Positions 12,601 through 19,930 of a stretch of 64,000 bases of DNA are shown one piece after another; position 1 is the first letter of the stretch, and each line of letters opens with the position of its first letter. A model generated the notes under the pieces. That model was not told the origin of the DNA. It saw only the letters and a program-made list of their open reading frames with translations, and ran no database searches. Where the stretch lies: NCBI RefSeq assembly GCF_001426905.1, contig NZ_LMFQ01000012.1:125187-189186 (forward strand). Reading direction: 5' to 3'. The DNA comes from Caulobacter sp. Root1455. Lineage in GTDB: Bacteria > Pseudomonadota > Alphaproteobacteria > Caulobacterales > Caulobacteraceae. The translations under genes were made by a program, and so were the position numbers.

Positions 12601-12819
12601 AACAAGTCCGTCTTGAGCGTGCTCCTTGATTTCATGGCGCCGGATCCCGTGGATCCGAATCCCCGCCCTGACACGGACCTGTCGAGCGAGGTGCTGGGTG
12701 CTCTGTACGCCGCTTGCGGAGCCGCGGCGGCGGGTCGGGGTGATGAAGACCTGACCGCCGACGACCTCCTCAAGGCCGCCCGTCTGGTCCGCCGCTATTC
12801 GTTCAATCGCTACCGCTAA
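9658..12819 (+). CDS. KAP-family membrane P-loop NTPase with an N-terminal Clp-N-like region
   Basis: This is a 1053-residue NTPase. Walker A GDWGSGKST lies at about 297-305 and Walker B IIIYIDDLDRC at about 716-726. The two motifs are separated by two hydrophobic membrane segments (about 520-545 and 552-580) and an Ala/Glu coiled region, which is the insertion typical of KAP ATPases. Residues about 110-190 resemble a Clp N-domain repeat (FDARHLFAAMIERG), a tentative reading. A Pro/Ala/Gly linker at about 205-260 joins the parts. Relatives include PifA-type phage exclusion proteins and animal Kidins220; the local role is unknown. ATG 9658 follows an AGGA. The stop overlaps the next gene tail to tail. 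Confidence 0.8.
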   Translation: MEPSQTAADSDDGEVVRELAGAISDRLKLASKSATLDDVVASGCRHVVLDEAKREIVFDMRALYLGFLAAGLHPQKGNVGNTARWFQDWLAEKVGEAAIVSAVGQSTDLALAGRLLSSGFMAVPSISVGDLQELARSYALSTVTRGAFDARHLFAAMIERGAITDMTQRVFKVSLTNEDIDDLKRDLVEHIMRSPQRGETQDAWFQTLRLKPPPPPAAQAAGKAAGKATAQGVGQAAQAVSPPEPAPPPPPPDDAVSPFNGDTPTADDNDVLDTERDVEALAQLVCLDRVTPLAVAIFGDWGSGKSTFMAKLEQAVREMPGREAGQALPLVEEANAARFVHPIVQIRFNAWHFADANLWASLTAEFFDQLRAGGYDRSGQARHAQLVQRVNQHVHALSDTLSANRKAMAKNGKAVLEAQQARDSAAEGARKASGKALGQATLDVLSQVLADQKGLMTTLGLTRERATSLPDVATDPKDDKAPDKAGQGAEIVVGVVKDLASTFGKLKAVRRVLFRTPLRAAIAGGLALVLLACVAAGWAILFGPWKAVSAPEKWTALAGLLAATGALARAVAPVLRLVNGVAERGAAIAAEVDKADQDAVGLLLTQEAKLQSALAEAKALEEAELASAKALARYVDPTGKANPPRLLRYVLEDDPDTKALEKDIGLIGRTRRLFQAVDTIARQVRDEREAARKAQVERPGEDLPDHPDKETPERIIIYIDDLDRCHEDKVYEVLQAIHLLLAFDLFVVVVGVDVKWVQAALAQQFETGDAQADAASEQQRNERAMHYLEKIFQIPFWLRPLSSGDEGTFRPFIEMLAGESVETARDKQAAAERSRELAEQRQGGKIPTVGGAAGGQGGADAKPQKGAMGEEGDPSGILGGEGGAKLVEARRKLQLTEAEITFLSSPQIAALAATAPRGVKRLVNVYRIARARRGQEDRDAVLGDSGERAPEYPLIALMAAVETGQSFKIAEWFYDLLKISQNKSVLSVLLDFMAPDPVDPNPRPDTDLSSEVLGALYAACGAAAAGRGDEDLTADDLLKAARLVRRYSFNRYR

Positions 12820-13166
12820 ACGGGCGGCGGCGCCTCGAAGAACTTCTCCACCTGGGCTGCCCAGGCATAGGTGCTGCTGCCCAACTGGTCGCGGTCGTAG
12901 GCCGGGGCTTCCTTGAAGCGGTCCTTGGTCAGGTCGGCGACATAGACCTCGTCCTTGTCGTCCCAGGTCAGCAGACGCCAGGGCAGGGGGCGGAACTTGC
13001 CGCCGGCCGCGAACAGGCCCGCGGGCTCGACGGCCACGTAGCGGGCGATGCCGGCGTCGCGGTCGATGAACACCTCGCGGATCGAACCCAGCTTGTGGCC
13101 GCCGGCGTCGTTGATCTTCACGCCGATCAGGGTGGCGCTCTTCACCAGGCGGTCTTCGACGCTCAT
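12816..13166 (-). CDS. PRC-barrel domain protein
   Basis: A 116-residue protein with a PRC-barrel pattern: LIGVKINDAGGHKLGSIREV, then DRDAGIARYVAVEP, and LPWRLLTW. PRC barrels are small beta-barrels found in photosynthetic reaction centre H subunits, RimM and stand-alone stress proteins; stand-alone forms have no settled function. The ATG at 13166 follows a strong GAGGAG. The 3' end overlaps the KAP ATPase gene by four bases in convergent orientation, leaving no room for a separate terminator. Confidence 0.8.
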   Translation of the reverse strand: MSVEDRLVKSATLIGVKINDAGGHKLGSIREVFIDRDAGIARYVAVEPAGLFAAGGKFRPLPWRLLTWDDKDEVYVADLTKDRFKEAPAYDRDQLGSSTYAWAAQVEKFFEAPPPV

Positions 13167-13274
13167 CAGGCTCTCCTCGGGCTTGCCGCAAACAAACGCC
13201 GCCGCGTGGCGGATCGATCCACGATGGACTACGACCCTTGGACGTTTGCGACGCGCGGCGGGGCGGTCTATGCG

Positions 13275-13287
13275 TGTTACCGCTACC
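13275..13287. promoter_or_regulatory. Candidate xylose-type (XylR/LacI) operator
   Basis: TGTTACCGCTACC is an imperfect palindrome centred on the CG step. It resembles the operator core I recall for Caulobacter xylose-induced promoters (TGTTAGCGCTACC). It lies 49 bases before the transporter of the sugar module. Confidence 0.45.
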
Positions 13288-13335
13288 GTCATCGGCCCCC
13301 CAACCGAGCCACAAAGACGGAGCGGGGAGAGACGC

Positions 13336-14619
13336 ATGAACGGCAAGATCCGGGCCCTGCGCTGGTGGATCATCGGCCTGGTGATGTTGGGCGCGATTCT
13401 CAACTACCTGACCCGCAGCACCCTGGGCGTCGCGGCCCCGACCGTGCTGGCCGACCTGCATATCGGCCCCAAGGAATATTCCTGGATCACCGGCGCCTTC
13501 CAGCTGGGAGTCATGTTGCAGCCCCTATGCGGCTACGTGCTGGACTCGATCGGGCTGAAGCTGGGCTTCGCCCTGTTCGCCACCGCCTGGTCGCTGATCA
13601 CCATGGCCCACGGGTTTGCTGGAAACTGGCAGGTCTTGCTGGGGCTGCGCGGGGCCTTGGGCGCGGCCGAGGGCTGCGCCCAGCCGGCCGGGATGAAGGC
13701 GGTGTCGACCTGGTTCCCCGCCAAGGAGCGCGGCTTCGCCGGCGGGTTCTTCAACATCGGCGCCTCCATGGGGGCCGTCCTCGCGCCGCCGCTGGTGGCC
13801 TGGTCGATCCTGCTCTGGAACTGGCGGGCTGCCTTCATGGTGGCCGGCGGCTTGGGTTTGGTGTGGGTGGTGCTCTGGCTGTTCGCCTACCAGTCGCCCG
13901 ACAAGCACAAGGCCTTGTCCGACAGCGAGCGCGACCTGATCGTCTCGGGCCAGGAGACCCACCTGGAGGACGCCGGTGCGCGGCCCTCGATGCTCAGCCT
14001 GCTGGGGCGGCGAAACTTCTGGGGCATCGCCCTGCCCAGGTTCCTGGCCGATCCCACCTGGGGCACGCTGTCGTTCTGGGTGCCGCTGTACCTGACCACG
14101 GTCCGCCATTTCGATCTGAAGCAGATCGCCATGTTCGCCTGGCTGCCGTTCGTGGCCGCCGACATCGGCTGCCTGTTCGGCCCGGCCGTGGTGCTGTTCC
14201 TGCAGAAGCGCGGCGTCAGCCTGATCGACGCCCGTCGCTGGGCCTTCACGCTGGGGGCGGTGCTGATGACCGGCATGATGTTCGTCGGCCGGGTCGAGAG
14301 CCCCTACCTGGCCATCGCCCTGCTGTGCGTGGGCGGCTTCGCGCACCAGACTCTGTCGGTGACGGTGATCACCATGTCGTCGGACCTTTTCCGTCGCAAC
14401 GAGGTGGCGACCGTGGCCGGGATGGGCGGGTTCTTCGGCAATCTCGGGGTGCTGATCTTCTCGCTGCTGATCGGCGGATTTGTCGCCACGGTCGGCTACG
14501 ATCCGTTCTTCGTCGCCCTGGGCGTGCTGGACCTGGCCGGGGCCGTCCTGCTGTGGACCCTGGTCCGCGACCCCGCTATTCCGCCGGCCGCCAAGCCCGT
14601 CACCGTTCCCGCCCTGTAG
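13336..14619 (+). CDS. MFS sugar transporter, ExuT (hexuronate/anion) type
   Basis: A 427-residue inner-membrane carrier with about 12 hydrophobic helices. The family signatures are visible: NYLTRSTLGVAAP in helix 1, the long GLRGALGAAEGCAQPAGMK in helix 4, and FPAKERGFAGGFFNIGASMG in helix 5, as in ExuT-like anion:cation symporters. It probably imports uronates or other products of plant cell-wall breakdown. The ATG at 13336 follows GGGGAGAGA. It is seven bases before the GH43 xylosidase gene, so the two form an operon, and a xylose-type operator lies upstream. Confidence 0.88.
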   Translation: MNGKIRALRWWIIGLVMLGAILNYLTRSTLGVAAPTVLADLHIGPKEYSWITGAFQLGVMLQPLCGYVLDSIGLKLGFALFATAWSLITMAHGFAGNWQVLLGLRGALGAAEGCAQPAGMKAVSTWFPAKERGFAGGFFNIGASMGAVLAPPLVAWSILLWNWRAAFMVAGGLGLVWVVLWLFAYQSPDKHKALSDSERDLIVSGQETHLEDAGARPSMLSLLGRRNFWGIALPRFLADPTWGTLSFWVPLYLTTVRHFDLKQIAMFAWLPFVAADIGCLFGPAVVLFLQKRGVSLIDARRWAFTLGAVLMTGMMFVGRVESPYLAIALLCVGGFAHQTLSVTVITMSSDLFRRNEVATVAGMGGFFGNLGVLIFSLLIGGFVATVGYDPFFVALGVLDLAGAVLLWTLVRDPAIPPAAKPVTVPAL

Positions 14620-14626
14620 AGTCTCC

Positions 14627-16267
14627 ATGCCGCAAGACACGATCCAGAACCCGATCCTGCGGGGCTTCAATCCCGACCCGTCGATCATCCGCGTCGGCGA
14701 GGACTATTACGTCGCCGTCTCGACCTTCGAGTGGTTTCCGGGCGTGCAGATCCACCATTCGCGCGACCTGGTGAACTGGCGGCTGCTGACCCGGCCCCTG
14801 ACCCGGCCCAGCCAGCTGAACATGCTGGGCGCGCCCGACAGCTGCGGGGTCTGGGCTCCGTGCCTGACCCATGCCGAGGGCAAGTTCTGGCTGATCTACA
14901 CCGACGTGAAGCGCTACGGCCGCACCACGACGGGCGGGGCGTCGGGCGCGTCCCTGCGCGACTTCCACAACTATCTGGTCACCGCCGACGACATCGAGGG
15001 GCCGTGGTCGGACCCGGTCTACCTCAACAGCAGCGGCTTCGACCCCTCGCTGTTCCATGACGACGACGGCAAGAAGTGGCTGCTGAACCAGCTGTGGGAC
15101 CACCGGCCGGGCCGCAACCGCTTCGCCGGCATCGTGGCCCAGGAATACGACCCCGCCGCCCAGGCGCTGGTGGGTGAACGCGAAAACATCTTCCCCGGCA
15201 CGCCCCTGGGCCTGACCGAGGCGCCGCATCTCTACAAGCGGGACGGCTGGTACCACCTGATCACCGCCGAGGGCGGCACGGGCTTTGGCCACGCGGCGAC
15301 CATGGCCCGCTCGCGGACCCTTGAAGGCCCGTACGAGCTTCACCCCGACGGCCCGGTCCTGACCGCCCGCGACCGGCCGCACGCGGCGCTGCAGCGGGCC
15401 GGCCACGCCGACTTGGTCGAGACGCCCGACGGAACGACCTGGATGGCCTATCTCTGCGGTCGCCCCCTGCCCAATCGCGGGCGCTGCGTGCTGGGCCGCG
15501 AGACGGCGATCCAGCCCATGATCTGGGGCGACGACGGCTGGCTGCGCACCCGCGACGGGTCCGGCGAACCGGAGCTGAGCCCGCCGTCGCCCGGCCTGCC
15601 GCCCGCCCCGTTCCCCCCGACGCCGGACTGGACCGATTTCGACGGCCCCGACCTGCCGATCGACTTCCAGTGGCTGCGCTCGCCGTTCCCCGAGGAGCTG
15701 TTCAGCCTGACCGCGCGCCCCGGCTGGCTGCGCCTGCACGGCCGCGAGACGATCGGCAGCCAGCACCGCCAGGCCCTGGTCGCCCGCCGTCAGCAGGCCA
15801 TGTGCTACAGCGCCCGCACGGTTCTGGATTTCACGCCCCAGCACTTCCAGCAGGCGGCGGGGCTGGTCTGCTACTACGGCGCCAGCAAGTTCCACTATCT
15901 GTTCGTTTCGCGCGACGAGGAGAACGGGCGGCACATCCAGGTGATGTCGGCCCTGCCCGACAGCGCCCAGGCCGACGCCTTCACCGCGCCGATCCCGCTG
16001 CCCGATACGGGCCTGGTCCACCTGCGGGTCGAGGTCGATTTCGAGCGCCTGCGCTTCGCCTTCAGCGTGGACGGACAGGCCTGGACCTGGCTGCCGCAGG
16101 TGTTCGACGCTTCGATCCTGTCGGACGAGGCCACGGCCCCCGGCGCGCCCAACTTCACCGGCGCCTTCGTCGGCATGGCCTGCCAGGACCTGTCGGGCGC
16201 GGCCCTGCCGGCCGATTTCGACGGGTTCGGCTATGTGGAGCGGGCGTATCAGGCGAGCGTAGGGTGA
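14627..16267 (+). CDS. xynB: Glycoside hydrolase family 43 beta-xylosidase
   Basis: GH43 enzymes of this size (546 residues) release xylose from the ends of xylo-oligosaccharides by inversion. The five-bladed propeller domain (about 1-320) shows the catalytic triad: Asp17 in NPDPS (base), Asp139 in GFDPSLF (pKa modulator) and Glu198 in LTEAPHLY (acid). A C-terminal beta-sandwich (about 345-545) carries QHFQQAAGLVCYY, as in SXA-type xylosidases. No signal peptide is seen, so it acts in the cytosol on imported oligomers. That agrees with its cotranscription with the MFS carrier seven bases upstream. Confidence 0.93.
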   Translation: MPQDTIQNPILRGFNPDPSIIRVGEDYYVAVSTFEWFPGVQIHHSRDLVNWRLLTRPLTRPSQLNMLGAPDSCGVWAPCLTHAEGKFWLIYTDVKRYGRTTTGGASGASLRDFHNYLVTADDIEGPWSDPVYLNSSGFDPSLFHDDDGKKWLLNQLWDHRPGRNRFAGIVAQEYDPAAQALVGERENIFPGTPLGLTEAPHLYKRDGWYHLITAEGGTGFGHAATMARSRTLEGPYELHPDGPVLTARDRPHAALQRAGHADLVETPDGTTWMAYLCGRPLPNRGRCVLGRETAIQPMIWGDDGWLRTRDGSGEPELSPPSPGLPPAPFPPTPDWTDFDGPDLPIDFQWLRSPFPEELFSLTARPGWLRLHGRETIGSQHRQALVARRQQAMCYSARTVLDFTPQHFQQAAGLVCYYGASKFHYLFVSRDEENGRHIQVMSALPDSAQADAFTAPIPLPDTGLVHLRVEVDFERLRFAFSVDGQAWTWLPQVFDASILSDEATAPGAPNFTGAFVGMACQDLSGAALPADFDGFGYVERAYQASVG

Positions 16268-16295
16268 GCGCTCTCTGACGCTTTCCCTCGACACC

Positions 16296-16424
16296 GTCAT
16301 CCCGGGCCTGGTGCCCGGGACCCCTCTGTCGGCCGCAGGTGCAGTGGGGGCGGTTCGCTGGCGAACCGCTTGCGCCTCATAGTTCAGCTGAACCAGGGGT
16401 CCCGGGCACGAGGCCCGGGATGAC
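16296..16424. repeat. Long inverted repeat, TCATCCCGGGCC family, copy 1
   Basis: The arms GTCATCCCGGGCC and GGCCCGGGATGAC enclose 129 bases. A second arm pair, GTGCCCGGGACCCCTC and GAGG-like CAGGGGTCCCGGGCAC, lies just inside. A close relative lies at 31268-31391. It separates the xylosidase and mutT genes. Confidence 0.88.
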
Positions 16425-16494
16425 GGCTGAAAAAGGGGAAGGGTAACAACCAAAGCCGTTGCAAACTCGCCCGCCGCATCCGACTAACGCCTCC

Positions 16495-16899
16495 ATGACC
16501 AAGCCCACCGTCCTCGTCGCCGCCGCCGCCCTGATCGATGTCGACGGCCGCGTGCTGATCTGCCAGCGCCCCCAGGGCAAGCAACTGGCCGGGCTGTGGG
16601 AGTTTCCCGGCGGCAAGGTCGAGCCCGGCGAGACGCCCGAACAGTGCCTGATCCGCGAGCTCCACGAGGAGCTGGACATCAAGGTCGCCCAGGCCTGCCT
16701 GGCCCCGTTCGTTTTTGCCTCGCACAGTTACGAGTCCTTTCACCTACTCATGCCACTGTACCTGCTGCGGCGCTGGGAAGGACTGGTGACCGCCAAGGAG
16801 CACGAGGCGCTGAAATGGGTGAAGCCGGACCAGTTGGCGGACTATCCGATGCCGCCGGCCGACCTGCCGTTGATCGCCTGGCTGCGCGATCTGCTCTGA
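16495..16899 (+). CDS. mutT: Nudix hydrolase, MutT type (8-oxo-dGTP diphosphatase)
   Basis: MutT removes oxidised dGTP from the nucleotide pool. The 134-residue length fits, and the Nudix box is complete at residues 40-62: G-KVEPG-E-TPEQCLI-RE-LH-EE-LDI, with all metal-binding Glu present. The N-terminal strand VLVAAAALIDVDGRVLIC and the motif QRPQGKQLAGLWEFPGG are typical of true MutT. The ATG at 16495 is used because upstream sequence lies in a repeat. In many alphaproteobacteria mutT follows argJ, whereas here it lies 13 kb away. Its last 85 bases overlap a possible pilin frame. Confidence 0.93.
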   Translation: MTKPTVLVAAAALIDVDGRVLICQRPQGKQLAGLWEFPGGKVEPGETPEQCLIRELHEELDIKVAQACLAPFVFASHSYESFHLLMPLYLLRRWEGLVTAKEHEALKWVKPDQLADYPMPPADLPLIAWLRDLL

Positions 16900-17066
16900 G
16901 CCGTTTCTGGCATGATCAGCGCGGCGTGACGGCGGTCGAGGTCGGCATCCTGGTCGCCATGATCAGCCTGGCCCTGGTCGGCATCCTGACCGCGCTGCAG
17001 GGCAATATGGCGATCTCGTTCGGCAAGATCGCCTCGACCCTGGAAGCCTCCAACAGCGCCAACTGA
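16815..17066 (+). CDS. Flp/Fap-type (type IVb) pilin candidate overlapping mutT
   Basis: The last 57 residues form a typical Flp pilin: basic/polar leader RFWHDQRG, then VTAVEVGILVAMISLALVG. Cleavage after the Gly would place Glu at mature position 5, as in class III prepilins. The start is uncertain. The ATG at 16815 lies inside mutT in another frame, gives a 26-residue Ala/Gly leader before RFW, and has no clear ribosome site. CTG 16896 and GTG 16926 are alternatives. There is no tad/cpa cluster nearby, so it may be an orphan pilin or a remnant; the protein end point is secure. Confidence 0.55.
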   Translation: MGEAGPVGGLSDAAGRPAVDRLAARSALSRFWHDQRGVTAVEVGILVAMISLALVGILTALQGNMAISFGKIASTLEASNSAN

Positions 17067-17081
17067 GGCGCGTGGCCCGGC

Positions 17082-17996
17082 CTAGCCGCCGGCCTTGTCG
17101 CCCGCCGATTGCTCGATCGTGCCCAGGGCGTCGGCCAGCCGCATCTTGGCCGAGCCCGGGCGCAGGGGCTTCTGCTGGCGTTCGTGCGGCGCCCAGCCGG
17201 TGACGGTGATGATCTCGAACGTGGCCGGCACGCGGCCGTCGGGCTCGGCGAAGCGCTCCTGGTAGAGCTCCATCGCCCGCAGCAGAACCTTGCGGCCCAA
17301 GGGCTTCCTCGAACGGTCGATCAGCACGCTGGTCTCGCCCATGGCCCGCAGATCCTTGAGCAGAGCGATCGGGTGGGCGTAGCGCACCTTGACCCGGTCC
17401 TTGTCGGCCACGGGCAGGGCGAAGCCGGCGCGCTGCAGCAGGCCGGCGGCGTCGACCGTGTCGGCGAACGGCGAGACGCGCGGGAAGGCCCCGCCGGTGA
17501 CCTCGTCCTCGGCGGCCAGCAGAACCTGGCGCAGCTCGGTCAGGGTGGCCCCGCCGAACAGGGCTCCGACGAACAGGCCGTCGGGCTTCAGGGCGCGGCG
17601 AATCTGGATCAGGGCCCCGACCAGGTCGTTGGTCCAGTGCAGGGCCAGGGTCGAGACCAGGAGGTCGATCGTCTCGTCGCCGAACGGCAGGCGCTCCTCG
17701 TCGGCGACGATCCGCACCCCTTGACGATCGCCCAGCATCCTCGTCGACAGGTCGGTCTCGATCAGCACGCCGATCTTGGCGCGCGCGTCGCTGCCCTCCA
17801 GCGCCTTGGAGAAAGCGCCGTTTCGGCTTCCGAGATCGACCGCGATCGGAAACTCCCGCAGGATCGCCTCCAGGCGGATCACCGCGTCCTCGGCGGCGCG
17901 CGCCTTCAGGAAGGCGGCGGCGTCGAAGCCGGGGGCGGCGCGGTTCAGGCGGGCGCGCAGCAGGGCGCGGTCGAAGAGCAGGGGAGCGGTGGTCAT
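17082..17996 (-). CDS. SAM-dependent methyltransferase, BioC/NDUFAF5-like
   Basis: A 304-residue class I methyltransferase. SAM motif I VDLGSRNG lies at about 53-60, an acidic motif IETD follows strand 2, and LVSTLALHWTNDLVGAL is the post-motif characteristic of the NDUFAF5/BioC group. Mitochondrial NDUFAF5 hydroxylates a complex I subunit and BioC methylates malonyl-thioesters, so the exact reaction here cannot be told. The start ATG (17996-17994) overlaps the start codon of comF on the other strand. Both genes therefore share one very compact divergent promoter region with each promoter inside the other gene. Confidence 0.8.
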   Translation of the reverse strand: MTTAPLLFDRALLRARLNRAAPGFDAAAFLKARAAEDAVIRLEAILREFPIAVDLGSRNGAFSKALEGSDARAKIGVLIETDLSTRMLGDRQGVRIVADEERLPFGDETIDLLVSTLALHWTNDLVGALIQIRRALKPDGLFVGALFGGATLTELRQVLLAAEDEVTGGAFPRVSPFADTVDAAGLLQRAGFALPVADKDRVKVRYAHPIALLKDLRAMGETSVLIDRSRKPLGRKVLLRAMELYQERFAEPDGRVPATFEIITVTGWAPHERQQKPLRPGSAKMRLADALGTIEQSAGDKAGG

Positions 17997-18798
17997 GTCC
18001 GCGCAAGATGGGACTTCTCGCGCCGCCTGGAAAGCTTTGGGGAAACCTTTTGGGAAACCGCCCGCTCGCGTCACGGCGTTCGCTCAGGGACTGCTGGACC
18101 TGATCCTGCCGCCGCGCGCCTTCGACGGCGGGGCGGCCCTGACCTCGGGCCTGTCGGCCGACGCCTGGAACCGGATCACCTTCCTGGACGGTCCGGTCTG
18201 CGACGGCTGCGGCGCGCCGTTCGCCTATGACATCGGCGAACTCCGCTGCGCCTTATGCCAAGCAAGACCCCGTGCCTTTGCACGAGCGCGGGCCGCCTGC
18301 CTGTACGATGAGCACTCGCGCGACCTGATCCTCAAGCTCAAGCATGCCGACCGCACCGACCTGTCGGGCCTGTTCGCCCGCTGGCTGTCGCGGAGCGCCG
18401 CCGACCTGCTGGAAGAGGCCGAGGCCGTGGTTCCCGTGCCGATGCACCGCTCGCGCCTGCTGCGACGGCGCTACAACCAGGCCGCCGAGATCGCCCGGCC
18501 GCTGTGCGCCGCGGCGGGGCGGACCTACCTGGCCGACGCGCTGGTCCGTCGGCGCGACACCGACAGCCAGGGCGGCAAGTCGGCCGACGGCCGCCGCCGC
18601 AACGTCGCGGCGGCCTTCATCGTGCCAGAGGCCCGCCGCCGTCGGGTGATCGGCCGCAAGGTGCTGCTGATCGACGACGTGCTGACCACCGGGGCCACCG
18701 CCGAGGGCTGCGCCCGGGCCTTGCTGGCCGCCGGCGCCGCGCAGGTGTCACTCGCCGTCGTTGCGCGCGTTACAGAAATGCAAGCGCGTCCTATATGA
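17995..18798 (+). CDS. comF: ComF family phosphoribosyltransferase-like protein
   Basis: ComF is linked to DNA uptake and replication-fork processing in several bacteria; its PRTase fold probably binds DNA or nucleotides. The 267-residue protein has an N-terminal zinc finger (Cys69, Cys72, Cys85, Cys88 in CDGCGAPF and CALCQ), the amphipathic start LLDLILPPR, and the PRPP loop VLLIDDVLTTGAT at about 222-234 near the C-terminus. ATG 17995 has GGGGAG eight bases upstream, but the family often starts near residue 30, so a shorter protein is possible. grxC follows 32 bases later. Confidence 0.85.
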   Translation: MSAQDGTSRAAWKALGKPFGKPPARVTAFAQGLLDLILPPRAFDGGAALTSGLSADAWNRITFLDGPVCDGCGAPFAYDIGELRCALCQARPRAFARARAACLYDEHSRDLILKLKHADRTDLSGLFARWLSRSAADLLEEAEAVVPVPMHRSRLLRRRYNQAAEIARPLCAAAGRTYLADALVRRRDTDSQGGKSADGRRRNVAAAFIVPEARRRRVIGRKVLLIDDVLTTGATAEGCARALLAAGAAQVSLAVVARVTEMQARPI

Positions 18799-18830
18799 GG
18801 ACCGGAAACGACTTCTGTTACGGATTCCCC

Positions 18831-19085
18831 ATGGCCAAGGTCACTATCTACACCCGTCCGTTCTGCGGCTACTGCGCCCGCGCCCTGAAGCTGCTCAACG
18901 ACAAGGGCGCCGACTTCACCGAGATCGAGGCGGGCATGGACCCGGCGCTGCGCAAGGAGATGATGGACCGTTCGGGCCGCACCACCTTCCCGCAGATCTT
19001 CGTCGGCGAGCAGCACATCGGCGGCTGCGACGACATGTTCGCGCTGGAACGCGAGGGCAAGCTGGATGCTCTCCTAGCGGCATGA
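18831..19085 (+). CDS. grxC: Glutaredoxin 3
   Basis: An 84-residue dithiol glutaredoxin with redox centre CGYC (Cys12, Cys15). The cis-Pro motif TFPQIF and the glutathione-binding GGCDDM are in place. It reduces disulphides with glutathione in the cytosol. The length and ends match GrxC. Its stop overlaps the start of the nitrilase-family gene as ATGA, so they are translated together. The order comF-grxC-nitrilase-DUF1178 is a conserved alphaproteobacterial operon, as far as I know. Confidence 0.95.
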   Translation: MAKVTIYTRPFCGYCARALKLLNDKGADFTEIEAGMDPALRKEMMDRSGRTTFPQIFVGEQHIGGCDDMFALEREGKLDALLAA

Positions 19086-19915
19086 GCCCGTACGCGCCTC
19101 TTCGAGTCGGCCTGATCCAGACCCGCACCCCCGCGACGCACGCGGCCGCGCTGGAGCACGTCGCGCCGCTGGTGCGCGAGGCCGCCGCGCGGGGCGCTCA
19201 GTTCATCCTGACGCCCGAGGGCGTCAACATCCTGCAGAAGGACCGGGCCAAGCTGCTGCCGACCCTGGTGTCGCTGGAGGACGACTTCGTGGTGCGCGGC
19301 CTGCGCGACCTGGCCCGCGAGCTCGGCGTCTGGATCGACGTGGGTTCGGCCCTGGTCAAGCGCGAGGACGGCAAGGCGGCGAACCGCCAGGCGGTGATCG
19401 ACCCGACGGGCGCGATCGTCGCCACCTACGACAAGCTGCACATGTTCGACGTCGACCTGCCGACCGGCGAGACGGCGCGGGAATCGGCGACCTACGAGCC
19501 GGGCGAGCGCGCCGCCGTGGTCGAGACGCCGCTGGGAACCTTCGGCCTGACCATCTGCTACGACATGCGCTTCCCGGCCCTGCATCGGGCCCTGGCGCTG
19601 GGCGGGGCCAAGATCCTGACCGTGCCCGCCGCCTTCACCCGGCCCACCGGCGAGGCGCACTGGGACATCCTGCTGCGGGCCCGGGCCATCGAGACCGGCT
19701 CGTTCGTGATCGCGGCGGCCCAGGGCGGCTTCCACGAGGACGGCCGCGGCACCTGGGGCCGCTCGATCGTGGTCGGGCCGTGGGGCGAGGTGATTGGGAA
19801 ACTTGACCACGACGAGCCGGGCGTGTTGATCGCCGACCTCGACCTGGCGGCCGTCGACAAGGCCCGCGCGGCGATCCCGGCCCTGAAGAACGCCCGTGCT
19901 TTCACGGGTCCCTGA
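19082..19915 (+). CDS. Carbon-nitrogen hydrolase (nitrilase superfamily, Nit1/omega-amidase-like)
   Basis: This 277-residue amidase has the nitrilase triad in order: Glu46 in LTPEG, Lys118 in YDKLHMFD and Cys159 in TICYDMRFP. The Nit-type motif KLHMFDVDLP, with a loop (TGETARESATYEPG) before the catalytic Cys, places it in the Nit1/Nit2 branch. That branch repairs or hydrolyses deaminated glutathione or omega-amides. Being coupled to a glutaredoxin gene through ATGA, a role on a glutathione by-product is plausible, though this is inference. The enzyme should be cytosolic. Confidence 0.88.
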   Translation: MSPYAPLRVGLIQTRTPATHAAALEHVAPLVREAAARGAQFILTPEGVNILQKDRAKLLPTLVSLEDDFVVRGLRDLARELGVWIDVGSALVKREDGKAANRQAVIDPTGAIVATYDKLHMFDVDLPTGETARESATYEPGERAAVVETPLGTFGLTICYDMRFPALHRALALGGAKILTVPAAFTRPTGEAHWDILLRARAIETGSFVIAAAQGGFHEDGRGTWGRSIVVGPWGEVIGKLDHDEPGVLIADLDLAAVDKARAAIPALKNARAFTGP

Positions 19916-19930
19916 CCCCATATATCCAAG

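Noticed and set aside
12120-12820. Long minus-strand frames antisense to the KAP ATPase
   Set aside because: High GC creates long shadow frames; they have no domain pattern and no ribosome site, while the plus-strand frame has clear Walker motifs.
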